DNA of 64,000 bases from Nisaea sediminum (GTDB lineage: Bacteria > Pseudomonadota > Alphaproteobacteria > Thalassobaculales > Thalassobaculaceae): positions 558,001 to 622,000 of the forward strand of contig NZ_JACZCQ010000001.1 in the NCBI RefSeq assembly GCF_014904705.1, given 5' to 3'. Below are positions 9,624-17,194 of the stretch, in pieces (position 1 is the stretch's first letter; every line of letters begins with the position of its first letter). The translations under genes were made by a program, and so were the position numbers. Below the pieces are notes generated by a model. That model was not told the DNA's origin. It made no database searches and saw nothing but the letters and a program-made list of their open reading frames with translations.

Positions 9624-9660
9624 TTCTGTAACGCGCAAATCGCGCCCGGGGGCTAGGCAG
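9624..9660 (+). repeat. Right copy of 37-bp direct repeat (candidate attR)
   Basis: This is a perfect copy of 8190-8226. It is preceded by AT-rich island DNA and followed at once by high-GC chromosomal sequence leading to the M81 peptidase gene. This copy is not attached to any long reading frame, so it looks like the displaced original gene end, or a duplicated site. Confidence 0.9.
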
Positions 9661-9728
9661 ACGACCGTTCGCGGCCTAGGCTGAGCTTCCTTCCTGCCGC
9701 GCGGCACACACCACCGGACTGGCGTCTC

Positions 9729-11270
9729 ATGAGCAAAAAACGCATTGCAATCTGCGGGTTCAACCTCGAATCCAACCGTTTCGCCCCGACCTGCTCGAGG
9801 GCCGATTTCGAGGAGAACATGTATTTCCGCGGCGCCGAGATCGATCTCCAGGCACGCGCCGAATATCCCTCGATCCATGTCGGGATCTGCGGTTTCTACG
9901 ACGTCATGGACGAGACCTTCGGCGGGCCGACCGGCTGGGAGCCGGTGCCGGCGCTGGTGATCGGTTCCTGTCCGGCGGGACCGGTCGAGGAGGGCTTCTT
10001 CAAGGAATTCCTCGGCGAGCTCCGCGAGGCGCTGGAGGCCGGCGGCAAGGTCGACGGCGTCTATGTCTGCCAGCATGGCGGCGCCTGCGCGACCCATACC
10101 CACGACCCCGACGGCGACGTCTTCCGGCTGGTGCGCGAGGTGGTCGGCCCGGACGTGCCGGTAATCGCCACGCTGGATCTCCATGCCAACGTCTCGGACG
10201 AGATGATGACGGCGACCGATCTCATGATCGGTTATCTCACCAACCCGCATGTCGATCTTTACGAGCGCGGCTGCGAGGCGGCGAAGGCGATGCTGGAGAT
10301 GTTCGGCGGCGTCAAGACCGCCTCCTACAAGGTCCGTTTGCCGCTGGTCGCGCCGTCCGTCACCCAGCTCACCGCCGAGGGGCACCCCTATGGCGACCTG
10401 ATCCGGCTCGGGCAGACGAAGCTTGACGAGAGCGTGATGAACGTGACCTGCCTCTCCGGCTTCGCCTTCTGCGACACGCCGAAGAACGGCATGACGGTGA
10501 TCGTGACGACGCGCGGCAACGAAGCCGACGCGAAAGAGGTCGCGGCCGAGCTCGCGGAGGCGGCCTGGGCCGACCGGCACCGCTATGTGCCGAAAATGAT
10601 GCCGCTCGCCGACGCGACGGCGCTGGCGAAAGCGGTCGGCGACGATCCGGCCCGCGAGCCTATCCTTTTCGCCGACCCGGCGGACAACCCAGGCGGCGGC
10701 GGGCGCGGCAACACGATCTATATCCTGAAATCCTTCCTTGAGGCCGGCGTCACCGGCTGCACACTCGCGGTGTTTTACGATCCGGCGGCGGTGAAAGCTG
10801 CGCATGCGGCGGGCGTCGGAGCGACGATCGACGTCACGCTGAATTCCGAAGAAGAGAACGAGTTCTCCGGCAAGCTCGACGTGAGCGCCGAAGTTCTGCA
10901 TGTCTCGGACGGTATCTTCGTCGGCAATTACGGCATGGTCGAGGGCAAGACCGTCGATCTCGGCGCGACCGCGGTGCTGAAGATCGGCGGCATCAAGCTG
11001 GTCTGCATCACGAAACGGACCCAGTGCCTCTCGCCGGACTATCTGAGCGCCTTCGGGATCGATCCGAACGGCGAGCGCTGCATCGTCGTCAAGTCGCGCG
11101 GCCATTTCCGCGCCGGTTTCGCGCACATGTTCCCGCCCGAGCGCATCGTCGAGGTGGACGTGCCCGGCCTGACGTCTCCGAATCTGGCGAATTTCGACTG
11201 GAAATATGTCGAGCGGCCGTTCTTCCCGGTCGACGGGGACAAGGCCGCCTGGGACAGGAGCAAGGCATGA
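9729..11270 (+). CDS. M81 family (MlrC-like) metallopeptidase
   Basis: This 513-residue protein resembles MlrC/microcystinase-C, zinc peptidases that act on small or linearised peptides. Recognisable segments are ICGFNLESNRFAP at the N-terminus, the metal-binding core GVYVCQHGGACATHTHDPDGD and VIATLDLHANVSDEM (about 105-160), ADPADNPGGGGRGNT (about 317-331) and a C-terminal MlrC_C region with LSPDYLSAFGIDP. The substrate in this organism need not be microcystin; family members occur in many alphaproteobacterial catabolic operons. The stop overlaps the start of the methyltransferase by 4 bp (ATGA), so the genes are coupled. Confidence 0.88.
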   Translation: MSKKRIAICGFNLESNRFAPTCSRADFEENMYFRGAEIDLQARAEYPSIHVGICGFYDVMDETFGGPTGWEPVPALVIGSCPAGPVEEGFFKEFLGELREALEAGGKVDGVYVCQHGGACATHTHDPDGDVFRLVREVVGPDVPVIATLDLHANVSDEMMTATDLMIGYLTNPHVDLYERGCEAAKAMLEMFGGVKTASYKVRLPLVAPSVTQLTAEGHPYGDLIRLGQTKLDESVMNVTCLSGFAFCDTPKNGMTVIVTTRGNEADAKEVAAELAEAAWADRHRYVPKMMPLADATALAKAVGDDPAREPILFADPADNPGGGGRGNTIYILKSFLEAGVTGCTLAVFYDPAAVKAAHAAGVGATIDVTLNSEEENEFSGKLDVSAEVLHVSDGIFVGNYGMVEGKTVDLGATAVLKIGGIKLVCITKRTQCLSPDYLSAFGIDPNGERCIVVKSRGHFRAGFAHMFPPERIVEVDVPGLTSPNLANFDWKYVERPFFPVDGDKAAWDRSKA

Positions 11271-11938
11271 GCGATCAGAAGACCTGGGACGCCGTCGACG
11301 GGTATTTCACCGAGGCCCTGGTGCCCGAGCAGACAGAATTCCAGAAAGCTCTGGATGCGAGCGAGGCCTCGGACCTGCCCGCGATCAGCGTCTCCGCGAA
11401 TGTCGGCAAGTTCCTGCAGCTTCTCGCGCGGATGATTGGCGCCCGCAAGGTGTTGGAAGTCGGCACGCTCGGCGGTTACAGCACGCTCTGGTTCGCGAGC
11501 GCGCTGCCGGCGGACGGTAAGGTGGTGACGCTCGAGTTCGAGCCGCTGCATGCCGAGGTCGCGCGGGGCAATTTCCGCGAGGCGGGATATGCGGACCGGA
11601 TCGAGGTCCGGGTCGGCCCCGCTCTGGACAGTTTTCCCGGTGTCGAGGCGGACGGGATCGGTCCGTTCGACCTCGCCTTCATCGACGCCGACAAGAAGAA
11701 CAATCCGGGTTACTTCGAATGGGCTCTGAAGCTGGTTCGGCCCGGAGGTTTGATCCTCATCGACAATGTCGTGCGGGACGGACGTGTGCTCGACGCGGCG
11801 ACGCGGGACGTGAACGTGCAGGGCGTGCGCAAGGTGATCGACATGATTGCGAAGGAGCCGCGGGTGGACGCGACCGCGCTGCAGCTCGTCGGGATCAAGG
11901 GCTATGACGGGCTCGCGATTTGCCTCGTGAAAGAGTGA
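11267..11938 (+). CDS. SAM-dependent O-methyltransferase (class I, catechol-OMT-like)
   Basis: This 223-residue methyltransferase_3-family protein has the SAM-binding motif VLEVGTLGGYSTLWFASALP, an acidic ribose contact in VVTLEFEP, the metal-binding motif FDLAFIDADKKNN and GGLILIDNVVRDGRVLD. These are hallmarks of the divalent-metal-dependent caffeoyl-CoA/catechol O-methyltransferase family. The start ATG overlaps the end of the M81 peptidase gene (ATGA), so it is translationally coupled. It precedes the nitrile hydratase-like genes by 70 bp and is probably in the same operon. The natural acceptor is unknown. Confidence 0.88.
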   Translation: MSDQKTWDAVDGYFTEALVPEQTEFQKALDASEASDLPAISVSANVGKFLQLLARMIGARKVLEVGTLGGYSTLWFASALPADGKVVTLEFEPLHAEVARGNFREAGYADRIEVRVGPALDSFPGVEADGIGPFDLAFIDADKKNNPGYFEWALKLVRPGGLILIDNVVRDGRVLDAATRDVNVQGVRKVIDMIAKEPRVDATALQLVGIKGYDGLAICLVKE

Positions 11939-12008
11939 TCGCCCGGGCCTTGCGCCGGTAATCGGCTCTGGCAAGATGGGGCCTTGGAGAAGAGAGGGAG
12001 CGAGGGTA

Positions 12009-12368
12009 ATGGAACGCGACTTCACCGCGCGCGGGCACCACGATATGGGCGGACTGGACGCCGGCGAGATCGATCGGGAGGAGCACGATTACGCGCTCTG
12101 GGAGAAGCGGGTGGATGCCTTGATGATGCTCTGCACCAACAGGCTGAAACTCATGACCGTCGACCAGCTCCGCAAGGGCATCGAGGCGCTGCCGCCCGAG
12201 GCTTACGACAATATGACGTACTACGAGCGCTGGATCTCCTCTGTCACCAATACCTTGCTGGAGCGCGGCGTGTTCACCGCCGACGAGCTCGGCGCCAAGA
12301 TGGAAGAGGTCAAGGCGCGCTATCCGGACGGTGTCATGCCGGGCGGCGCAGCCGGGGGAGGCTGCTGA
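12009..12368 (+). CDS. Nitrile hydratase/thiocyanate hydrolase small subunit (NHase beta N-terminal half)
   Basis: The chosen start is ATG 12009 (MERDFTARGHHDMGGLD); an ATG at 11976 lacks family sequence. The 119 residues contain HHDMGGLDAGEIDREEHDYALWEKRVDALM and NMTYYERWISSVTNTLLERGVFTADEL, which match the N-terminal half of the nitrile hydratase beta chain. The product ends at GGGC, where a fused beta chain would continue into its SH3-like half; that half is encoded separately just downstream. This split is known from thiocyanate hydrolase and from toyocamycin nitrile hydratase. The stop overlaps the next ATG by one base. Confidence 0.85.
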   Translation: MERDFTARGHHDMGGLDAGEIDREEHDYALWEKRVDALMMLCTNRLKLMTVDQLRKGIEALPPEAYDNMTYYERWISSVTNTLLERGVFTADELGAKMEEVKARYPDGVMPGGAAGGGC

Positions 12369-12670
12369 TGACCCGCTTCGCCGCAGGAGACAGGGTCCGG
12401 GTTCACAAGCAGTTCCCGCCGACCCCGCCGAGCCATATCCGCACGCCCTATTACATCCGCGGCCTTTCCGGCACCGTGGAACGGGTCTGCGGCGCGTTCA
12501 GGAATCCGGAGGAACTCGCCTTCGGAAGGCCGGGAACGCCGGAGGTTCCGCTCTACCGGGTGCGCTTCCGGCAGAAGGACGTCTGGCCGGATTACGATGG
12601 CAACGAAGCCGACAAGATCGAGATCGAGATTTTCGAATTCTGGCTCGACGCAGAGGGAGACGAGGCATGA
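12368..12670 (+). CDS. Nitrile hydratase/thiocyanate hydrolase small subunit (NHase beta C-terminal, SH3-like half)
   Basis: This 100-residue protein starts with FAAGDRVRVHKQFPPTPPSHIRTPYYIRG, then GTVERVCGAFRNPEELAFG and PLYRVRFRQKDVWPDY. This is the SH3-like beta barrel that forms the C-terminal half of nitrile hydratase beta chains. It starts on the last base of the preceding gene's stop and overlaps the alpha-like gene by 4 bp, so three subunits are made from a tightly coupled mRNA. A free-standing SH3-like NHase protein can also be an activator; the position between the two other subunits and the beta-like sequence favour a structural subunit. Confidence 0.85.
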   Translation: MTRFAAGDRVRVHKQFPPTPPSHIRTPYYIRGLSGTVERVCGAFRNPEELAFGRPGTPEVPLYRVRFRQKDVWPDYDGNEADKIEIEIFEFWLDAEGDEA

Positions 12671-13335
12671 GCGGCGATCATCACCACCATCATCACGATC
12701 ATGATCACGATCACTTGCATCCCTACGATCCGGAACACCATCATCCACACCGTCCCGACCAGGACGACACGATGACCTATTACCGCCTGATGGAAGAGGC
12801 GGTGCGCGAACTGATGATCGAGAAGGGGCTGGTGACGCAGGACGATATCCGCGCCGAGGTCGAGGCGATGGACGCGCGGGTCCCGGCGAACGGCGCGAAG
12901 GTCGTGGCGCGGGCCTGGACCGATCCGGCGTTCAAGAAGCGGCTCATCGAGACGCCGAAGGAGGCGATCGCCGAGGTCGGTCACGATATCGGTCCGATGA
13001 AGCTGGTGGTGCTGGAGAATACGCCCGAGGTGCACAACGTCGTCGTCTGCACCCTCTGTTCCTGCTATCCGCGCTGGATCCTCGGCATTCCGCCGGACTG
13101 GTACAAGAGCCGTTCCTACCGTTCCCGCGTCGTCCGGGAACCGCGCACGGTGCTCCGGGAATTCGGTACCGAGATCGCGGACAATCGCGAGGTGCGGGTG
13201 CACGACAGCACGGCGGACATGCGCTACTTCGTGCTGCCGATGCGCCCCGCCGGAACCGAGGGAATGAGCGAGGCGGAACTCGCCGCGCTCGTCCATCGGG
13301 ATTCGATGATCGGAGTGACGGAAGTCTCCGCCTGA
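12667..13335 (+). CDS. Cobalt-type nitrile hydratase alpha / thiocyanate hydrolase gamma-like catalytic subunit with His-rich tail
   Basis: This 222-residue metal-binding subunit has the claw-setting motif VCTLCSCYP with Cys128, Cys131, Ser132 and Cys133. Thr at position 129 is the marker of cobalt enzymes (iron types have Ser). Further family landmarks are WTDPAFKKRLIETPKEAI, VVVLENTPEVHNVVV-like sequence before the claw, and YPRWILGIPPDWYKSRSYRSRVVREPRTVL after it. Residues 5-28 hold 14 histidines interleaved with Asp, an unusual tail that could store or deliver cobalt. The reaction is hydration of a nitrile (or thiocyanate) to amide; which one cannot be told from sequence. No separate cobalt activator or transporter gene is adjacent. 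Confidence 0.87.
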   Translation: MSGDHHHHHHDHDHDHLHPYDPEHHHPHRPDQDDTMTYYRLMEEAVRELMIEKGLVTQDDIRAEVEAMDARVPANGAKVVARAWTDPAFKKRLIETPKEAIAEVGHDIGPMKLVVLENTPEVHNVVVCTLCSCYPRWILGIPPDWYKSRSYRSRVVREPRTVLREFGTEIADNREVRVHDSTADMRYFVLPMRPAGTEGMSEAELAALVHRDSMIGVTEVSA

Positions 13336-13339
13336 CGCC

Positions 13340-14101
13340 TCAGGCGAAGTAGATGCGGTGGAAGTAGACCGCCGTCAGAACCACACCGAAGCAGATGATG
13401 CCGCTCCGCAGCCAGCGGGTATTGATACGCTTGGCGAGGCGTCCGCCGAAGTAGCCGCCGATAGTGCTGCCGATCATCATGGCGATGGCGGCCGGCCAGG
13501 AGATCAGGCCGCCGATGCCGAAGACTGTCACGCTCAGGATCGTGAAGAAGGTGGCAACGAGGTTCTTCACGCCGTTTGCCGAGTGATAACCCTCGAAGCC
13601 GAAAATCTGCACCACGCCGAGCAGAACAATCCCGAGTCCGGCGCCGAAATAGCCGCCGTAGATCGAGAACCCGAACATCGCGAACAGGATCAGCATGCGG
13701 CTCCGGCTGTGACCCAGTGTTCGAAGCAGGAACGCCCGTAGCTGGTCGCCGAATGCGAACAGGGCCGTTGCGGTGAGCAGAAGGAAGGGGACGATCTCCC
13801 GGAACATGTCGGGATCCGAAACGGTCAGCAGAAACGACCCCGTCACGGCACCGGCGCCGGAAATCAGCAGAAGCGGGATGAGCCGGAACCCGGCAAGTTT
13901 CAACTCTTCCTTATAGGCGGGAAGGGCAGCAGCGCCGGACGGCAGCAATGCAAGATAGTTCGTCGCATTCGCGGTCATCGGCGGAAGACCTGCGGCCATA
14001 AGAGCCGGAAAAGTGAATAGGGACGCACCGCCGGCAACGGCGTTCCAGGCGCCGGCAAAGAGCCCGATCAAAAGGAGGACGGCCAGGATCTCTGGGGACA
14101 T
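13340..14101 (-). CDS. TauE/SafE family membrane permease
   Basis: This 253-residue polytopic protein has about eight hydrophobic segments and the TauE/SafE features AGAWNAVAGGASLFTFPALMAAGLPP and ATNYLALLPSG near the N-terminus, and IGSTIGGYFGGRLAKRI in the second half. Members export sulphite, sulphoacetate or other small organic anions. It is convergent with the nitrile hydratase-like operon (4-base gap) and divergent from a LysR regulator, so the LysR protein is its probable regulator. A link to sulphur released from thiocyanate is possible but speculative. Confidence 0.85.
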   Translation of the reverse strand: MSPEILAVLLLIGLFAGAWNAVAGGASLFTFPALMAAGLPPMTANATNYLALLPSGAAALPAYKEELKLAGFRLIPLLLISGAGAVTGSFLLTVSDPDMFREIVPFLLLTATALFAFGDQLRAFLLRTLGHSRSRMLILFAMFGFSIYGGYFGAGLGIVLLGVVQIFGFEGYHSANGVKNLVATFFTILSVTVFGIGGLISWPAAIAMMIGSTIGGYFGGRLAKRINTRWLRSGIICFGVVLTAVYFHRIYFA

Positions 14102-14199
14102 GAAAAACGGTCCTTGTTATCGATTGCGGAAGTTGCGGTCGCTCGGCAGATCTATCCCAGTCCACGCGTTCGATAAAATGAATTGAATAAATTGTCTCG

Positions 14200-14214
14200 T
14201 TCGAGTAACTCGAA
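14200..14214. promoter_or_regulatory. Palindrome between tauE-like and lysR genes (candidate LysR operator)
   Basis: TTCGAGTAACTCGAA is a perfect 6-bp inverted repeat with a 3-base centre, placed just upstream of the lysR start codon in a 116-bp divergent intergenic region. LysR proteins usually bind dyads of this size in such divergent promoters. Binding is inference. Confidence 0.5.
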
Positions 14215-14217
14215 TGC

Positions 14218-15075
14218 ATGTTGCCGAACAGCGAACAGTTGCGGACCTTCGTCGAGATCGCGGAGACAGGGAATCTGACTTTGGCCGCAAGCCGGCTGAA
14301 CCGGACTCAGTCGGCGATCAGCGTTCAGCTTCGCAAGCTGGAACAGGCGCTCGGAGTATCTTTGTTCGAGCGCGGTGTCCGTGGCATGGCGCTGAGCGAA
14401 AGCGGGCGCAGTTTTCTTCCGGCGGCGCAGCGGACACTGACCGAACTTGAACGTGTAGGACGTTTTTTCGAGGAGCCGCTCGCCGGCCGTATCCGGGTCG
14501 GCATTCCCGACGATTTCGTCGGTGAAATTCTGGAGCGGGCCCTTGCCGAGTTCTCAGTCCGCAACCCGGAGGTCGAGACCGTTGTCGTGTCCAGTTGCGC
14601 GTCGCGCTATCCCGAATTGATCGGAGCCGGAGAGCTCGATGTGGCTGTCTGTTCCGGGCCGGGCGAAGTACCCGGAGAGTTCCTGATGTCCGAGCCCACG
14701 GTCTGGTGCTGCCGGGACGGCATGACCCCGGATCCGTCGCACCCCGTTCCTCTCGCGCTTCTGGATCGAAGCTGCTGGTGGCCTCGAATTCCTGTCGATG
14801 CGCTCGACGCCGTCGGCAAGGAATGGCGGAAGGCCTATTACGGCAGCAGTTTCGAGAGCCTGGTCTCGGCCGTCCGATCCGGGCTGGCTGTCGGCGTCCT
14901 GCCGCGTTCCTGCATCGGTCCGGGGCTGAGGGTTCTGGGGCCGGAGGAAGGGTTTCCGTCTCTTCCGGTGTCGAATCGTTCCATCCTCGTGCGGGCGGGA
15001 GCTCCATCCGACCTCGTCTCTGCCATGGCGGCTGCGCTCCGCAATGCGTGGCGTTCCTCGCCGTGGGCGGAGTAA
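14218..15075 (+). CDS. LysR-type transcriptional regulator
   Basis: This 285-residue protein has the LysR helix-turn-helix at residues 1-60 (LRTFVEIAETGNLTLAASRLNRTQSAISVQLRKLE, then LGVSLFERG). An effector-binding domain (about 85-280) begins GRIRVGIPDDFV. ATG 14218 gives the usual short N-terminus (MLPNSEQLRTFVEIA). It is transcribed divergently from the TauE/SafE permease and a palindrome lies just before its start, so autoregulation and control of the permease are likely. The effector is unknown. Confidence 0.9.
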   Translation: MLPNSEQLRTFVEIAETGNLTLAASRLNRTQSAISVQLRKLEQALGVSLFERGVRGMALSESGRSFLPAAQRTLTELERVGRFFEEPLAGRIRVGIPDDFVGEILERALAEFSVRNPEVETVVVSSCASRYPELIGAGELDVAVCSGPGEVPGEFLMSEPTVWCCRDGMTPDPSHPVPLALLDRSCWWPRIPVDALDAVGKEWRKAYYGSSFESLVSAVRSGLAVGVLPRSCIGPGLRVLGPEEGFPSLPVSNRSILVRAGAPSDLVSAMAAALRNAWRSSPWAE

Positions 15076-15148
15076 TCCGGGGCCGGGTCCGTTGCGCTTA
15101 CCCCTTGCATTTATGCGACGGGCGCATTAGAAACCGCCGCATTCATCA

Positions 15149-15220
15149 CGCACACGGGTGTGCGCGGTGCCGGGGAGACATCCCGGCGCAGCGCTCCGGT
15201 GTCGGGACAGGTGTCCCGGC
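15149..15220 (+). promoter_or_regulatory. rpsB 5' leader with three tandem hairpins
   Basis: Three consecutive hairpins lie in the leader of rpsB: CGCACAC/GTGTGCG (15149-15164), an 8-bp GC stem with one wobble pair (15167-15189, loop GAGACAT region) and an 8-bp stem centred on CGGGAC-AGGT-GTCCCG (15201-15220). Ribosomal protein S2 operons in other bacteria are autoregulated through structured leaders; that this leader does so is inference. Confidence 0.45.
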
Positions 15221-15257
15221 AAAACCCGTGGAGGCATAACCGGAGAAAGACGGAAAG

Positions 15258-16070
15258 ATGAGCGTACCCACGTTTACGATGCGCCAGCTGCTCGAAGCCG
15301 GCGTCCATTTCGGCCACCACACGCGCCGTTGGAACCCGAAGATGCAGGAATACATCTTCGGCGTCCGTAACAACGTCCACATTCTCGACCTGCAGCAGAC
15401 CGTGCCGCTCCTGCATCGCGCCCTTGCCGCGATCCGCGACGTGACCGCGTCCGGCGGCCGCGTGCTCATGGTTGGCACCAAGCGCCAGGCGGCCGACGTC
15501 GTCGCCGAGACCGCGTCCAAGACCGGTCAGTACTACGTCAACCACCGCTGGCTCGGCGGCATGCTGACCAACTGGAAGACGATCTCCAACTCCATCCGTC
15601 GCCTGAAGGAGCTGGAAGAGCGCTTCGAGCAGGGCATGCAGGGCCTGACCAAGAAGGAACAGCTGAACCTCTCCCGTGAGCGCGAGAAGCTCGAGCGCGC
15701 CCTCGGCGGCATCAAGGAGATGGGCGGTCTTCCGGACATCATGTTCGTGATCGACACCAACAAGGAACAGCTCGCGATCCAGGAAGCCAACACGCTCGGT
15801 ATTCCCGTCGTGGCGGTTCTGGACAGCAACTCCGATCCGAAGGGCATCAGCTATCCGATCCCGGGTAACGACGACGCGATGCGCGCGGTGACCCTCTATT
15901 GCGAACTGGTGGGCAACGCGGTGCTCGCCGGTCTGCAGGAAGAAATGACCGCCTCCGGCGCCGATATCGGCGAGTCGGAAGAAGCGCCGGCCGAGCCGGC
16001 CGTGGAAGCTGCCGAGGAAGCTCCGGCTGCTGAAGGCGAAAAGGCCGAAACGGAAGCCGCGAGCGCCTGA
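15258..16070 (+). CDS. rpsB: 30S ribosomal protein S2
   Basis: This is a small-subunit ribosomal protein (270 residues). The start at ATG 15258 is preceded by GGAGAAAGACGGAAAG. The N-terminus ([24 protein letters not shown]) and the segments FVGTKRQA-like ([15 protein letters not shown]), [27 protein letters not shown] and [13 protein letters not shown] are canonical. The last 40 or so residues are an acidic, alanine/glutamate-rich tail common in alphaproteobacterial S2. It is first gene of the rpsB-tsf-pyrH-frr-uppS-cdsA-dxr-rseP-bamA run. Confidence 0.98.
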   Translation: MSVPTFTMRQLLEAGVHFGHHTRRWNPKMQEYIFGVRNNVHILDLQQTVPLLHRALAAIRDVTASGGRVLMVGTKRQAADVVAETASKTGQYYVNHRWLGGMLTNWKTISNSIRRLKELEERFEQGMQGLTKKEQLNLSREREKLERALGGIKEMGGLPDIMFVIDTNKEQLAIQEANTLGIPVVAVLDSNSDPKGISYPIPGNDDAMRAVTLYCELVGNAVLAGLQEEMTASGADIGESEEAPAEPAVEAAEEAPAAEGEKAETEAASA

Positions 16071-16102
16071 ACCGGCCCGGTCTGCTAGACTTGTTCGTGA
16101 CA

Positions 16103-16131
16103 GCGGCGGCACGCGAGGGCGGAGCCGCCGC
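16103..16131 (+). promoter_or_regulatory. Hairpin between rpsB and tsf (possible attenuator)
   Basis: An 8-bp GC stem (GCGGCGGC at 16103-16110 with 16124-16131) lies in the 156-bp rpsB-tsf gap and lacks a U tract. Partial termination or mRNA stabilisation between these two genes is known in other bacteria, so an attenuator or processing site is plausible. Confidence 0.4.
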
Positions 16132-16226
16132 CGTTACGATATGGGTTCGAAAAGTTACGATTGTCTGACAGGTCCGACGGCGCCACTGGGGTGCGCGGGC
16201 CGCTTGAACAAGAAAAGAGGAAGACG

Positions 16227-17153
16227 ATGGCTGCTGTCACCGCTGCGATGGTTAAGGAACTGCGCGAGAAGTCCGGCGCGGGCATGATGGACTGCAAGAA
16301 GGCGCTGGGCGAAACCGACGGCAATATCGAAGCCGCGATCGATTGGCTGCGCACCAAGGGCCTCGCCGCCGCCGCGAAGAAGTCCGGCCGCGTCGCCGCC
16401 GAAGGCCTGGTCGCCGCCGCGACTGAAGGCAACAAGGGCTCGCTGATCGAAGTCAACGCCGAGACCGACTTCGTTGGCCGCAACGCCGATTTCCAGGGCT
16501 TCGTCTCCACGCTCGGCGGTCTCGTGCTGCAGAACGGCGACGACATCGAAGCGCTGAAAAGTCTCGCCTATCCGGGCACCGGCCGCACCGTCGAGGAGCA
16601 GCTCACCCACAACATCGCTACCATCGGCGAGAACATGAGCATCCGCCGCGCTGCGACGATCTCCGTCGATAGCGGCGTTGTCGTGCCGTACGTGCACAGC
16701 GCGGTCGTTCCGGGCCTTGGCAAGATCGGCGTCCTGGTCGCCCTCGAGTCGACCGGCGATGCGGCCAAGCTCGCCGACCTCGGCAAGCAGATCGCCATGC
16801 ACATCGCTGCGACTTCCCCGCAGAGCCTTTCCACCGACGATCTCGATCCGGAAGTCGTCGAGCGCGAGCGCACCGTTTTGGTCGATCAGGCGAAGGCCTC
16901 CGGCAAGACAGAGGAAATCGCCCAGAAGATGGTCGAGGGCCGGATTCGCAAGTTCTACCAGGAAGTCGTCCTGCTTGAGCAGACCTTCGTGATCGACAAC
17001 GAGACCAAGATCTCCAAGGTCGTCGAGAATGCCGCGAAGGAGGTCGGTGCTCCGGTGAAGCTCGTCGGCTTCCGCCATTTCGTGCTTGGCGCGGGCATTG
17101 AAAAGGAACAAGAAGACTTCGCCGCCGAAGTCGCCGCCACCCTGGGCAGCTGA
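16227..17153 (+). CDS. tsf: Translation elongation factor Ts
   Basis: EF-Ts (308 residues) is the guanine-nucleotide exchange factor for EF-Tu. The start is ATG 16227 ([27 protein letters not shown]), after GAAAAGAGGAAGACG; the in-frame extension upstream is not conserved. The N-terminal UBA-like domain ([30 protein letters not shown]), the catalytic TDFVGRN (in [13 protein letters not shown]) and two core subdomains are present. The length is that of typical proteobacterial EF-Ts. Confidence 0.98.
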   Translation: MAAVTAAMVKELREKSGAGMMDCKKALGETDGNIEAAIDWLRTKGLAAAAKKSGRVAAEGLVAAATEGNKGSLIEVNAETDFVGRNADFQGFVSTLGGLVLQNGDDIEALKSLAYPGTGRTVEEQLTHNIATIGENMSIRRAATISVDSGVVVPYVHSAVVPGLGKIGVLVALESTGDAAKLADLGKQIAMHIAATSPQSLSTDDLDPEVVERERTVLVDQAKASGKTEEIAQKMVEGRIRKFYQEVVLLEQTFVIDNETKISKVVENAAKEVGAPVKLVGFRHFVLGAGIEKEQEDFAAEVAATLGS

Positions 17154-17194
17154 TCGGCAAAGACGGAACCGGATAGATACCGAGGGAGCACGAA

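Larger units (their letters stand above)
8190..9660 (+). mobile_element. Single-gene genomic mini-island bounded by 37-bp direct repeats
   Basis: The segment between the repeats (8227-9623, 1397 bp) is visibly AT-rich beside neighbours of well over 60% GC, uses codons such as AAT, ATT and TTA that neighbours avoid, and holds a single gene. The repeats duplicate the 3' end and stop codon of the upstream gene, as happens when a tyrosine-recombinase element integrates at a gene end and restores it. No integrase, transposase or terminal inverted repeat is visible, so the element would need a recombinase supplied in trans, or be a remnant of a larger island. Mobility is inference from repeats and composition. 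Confidence 0.7.
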
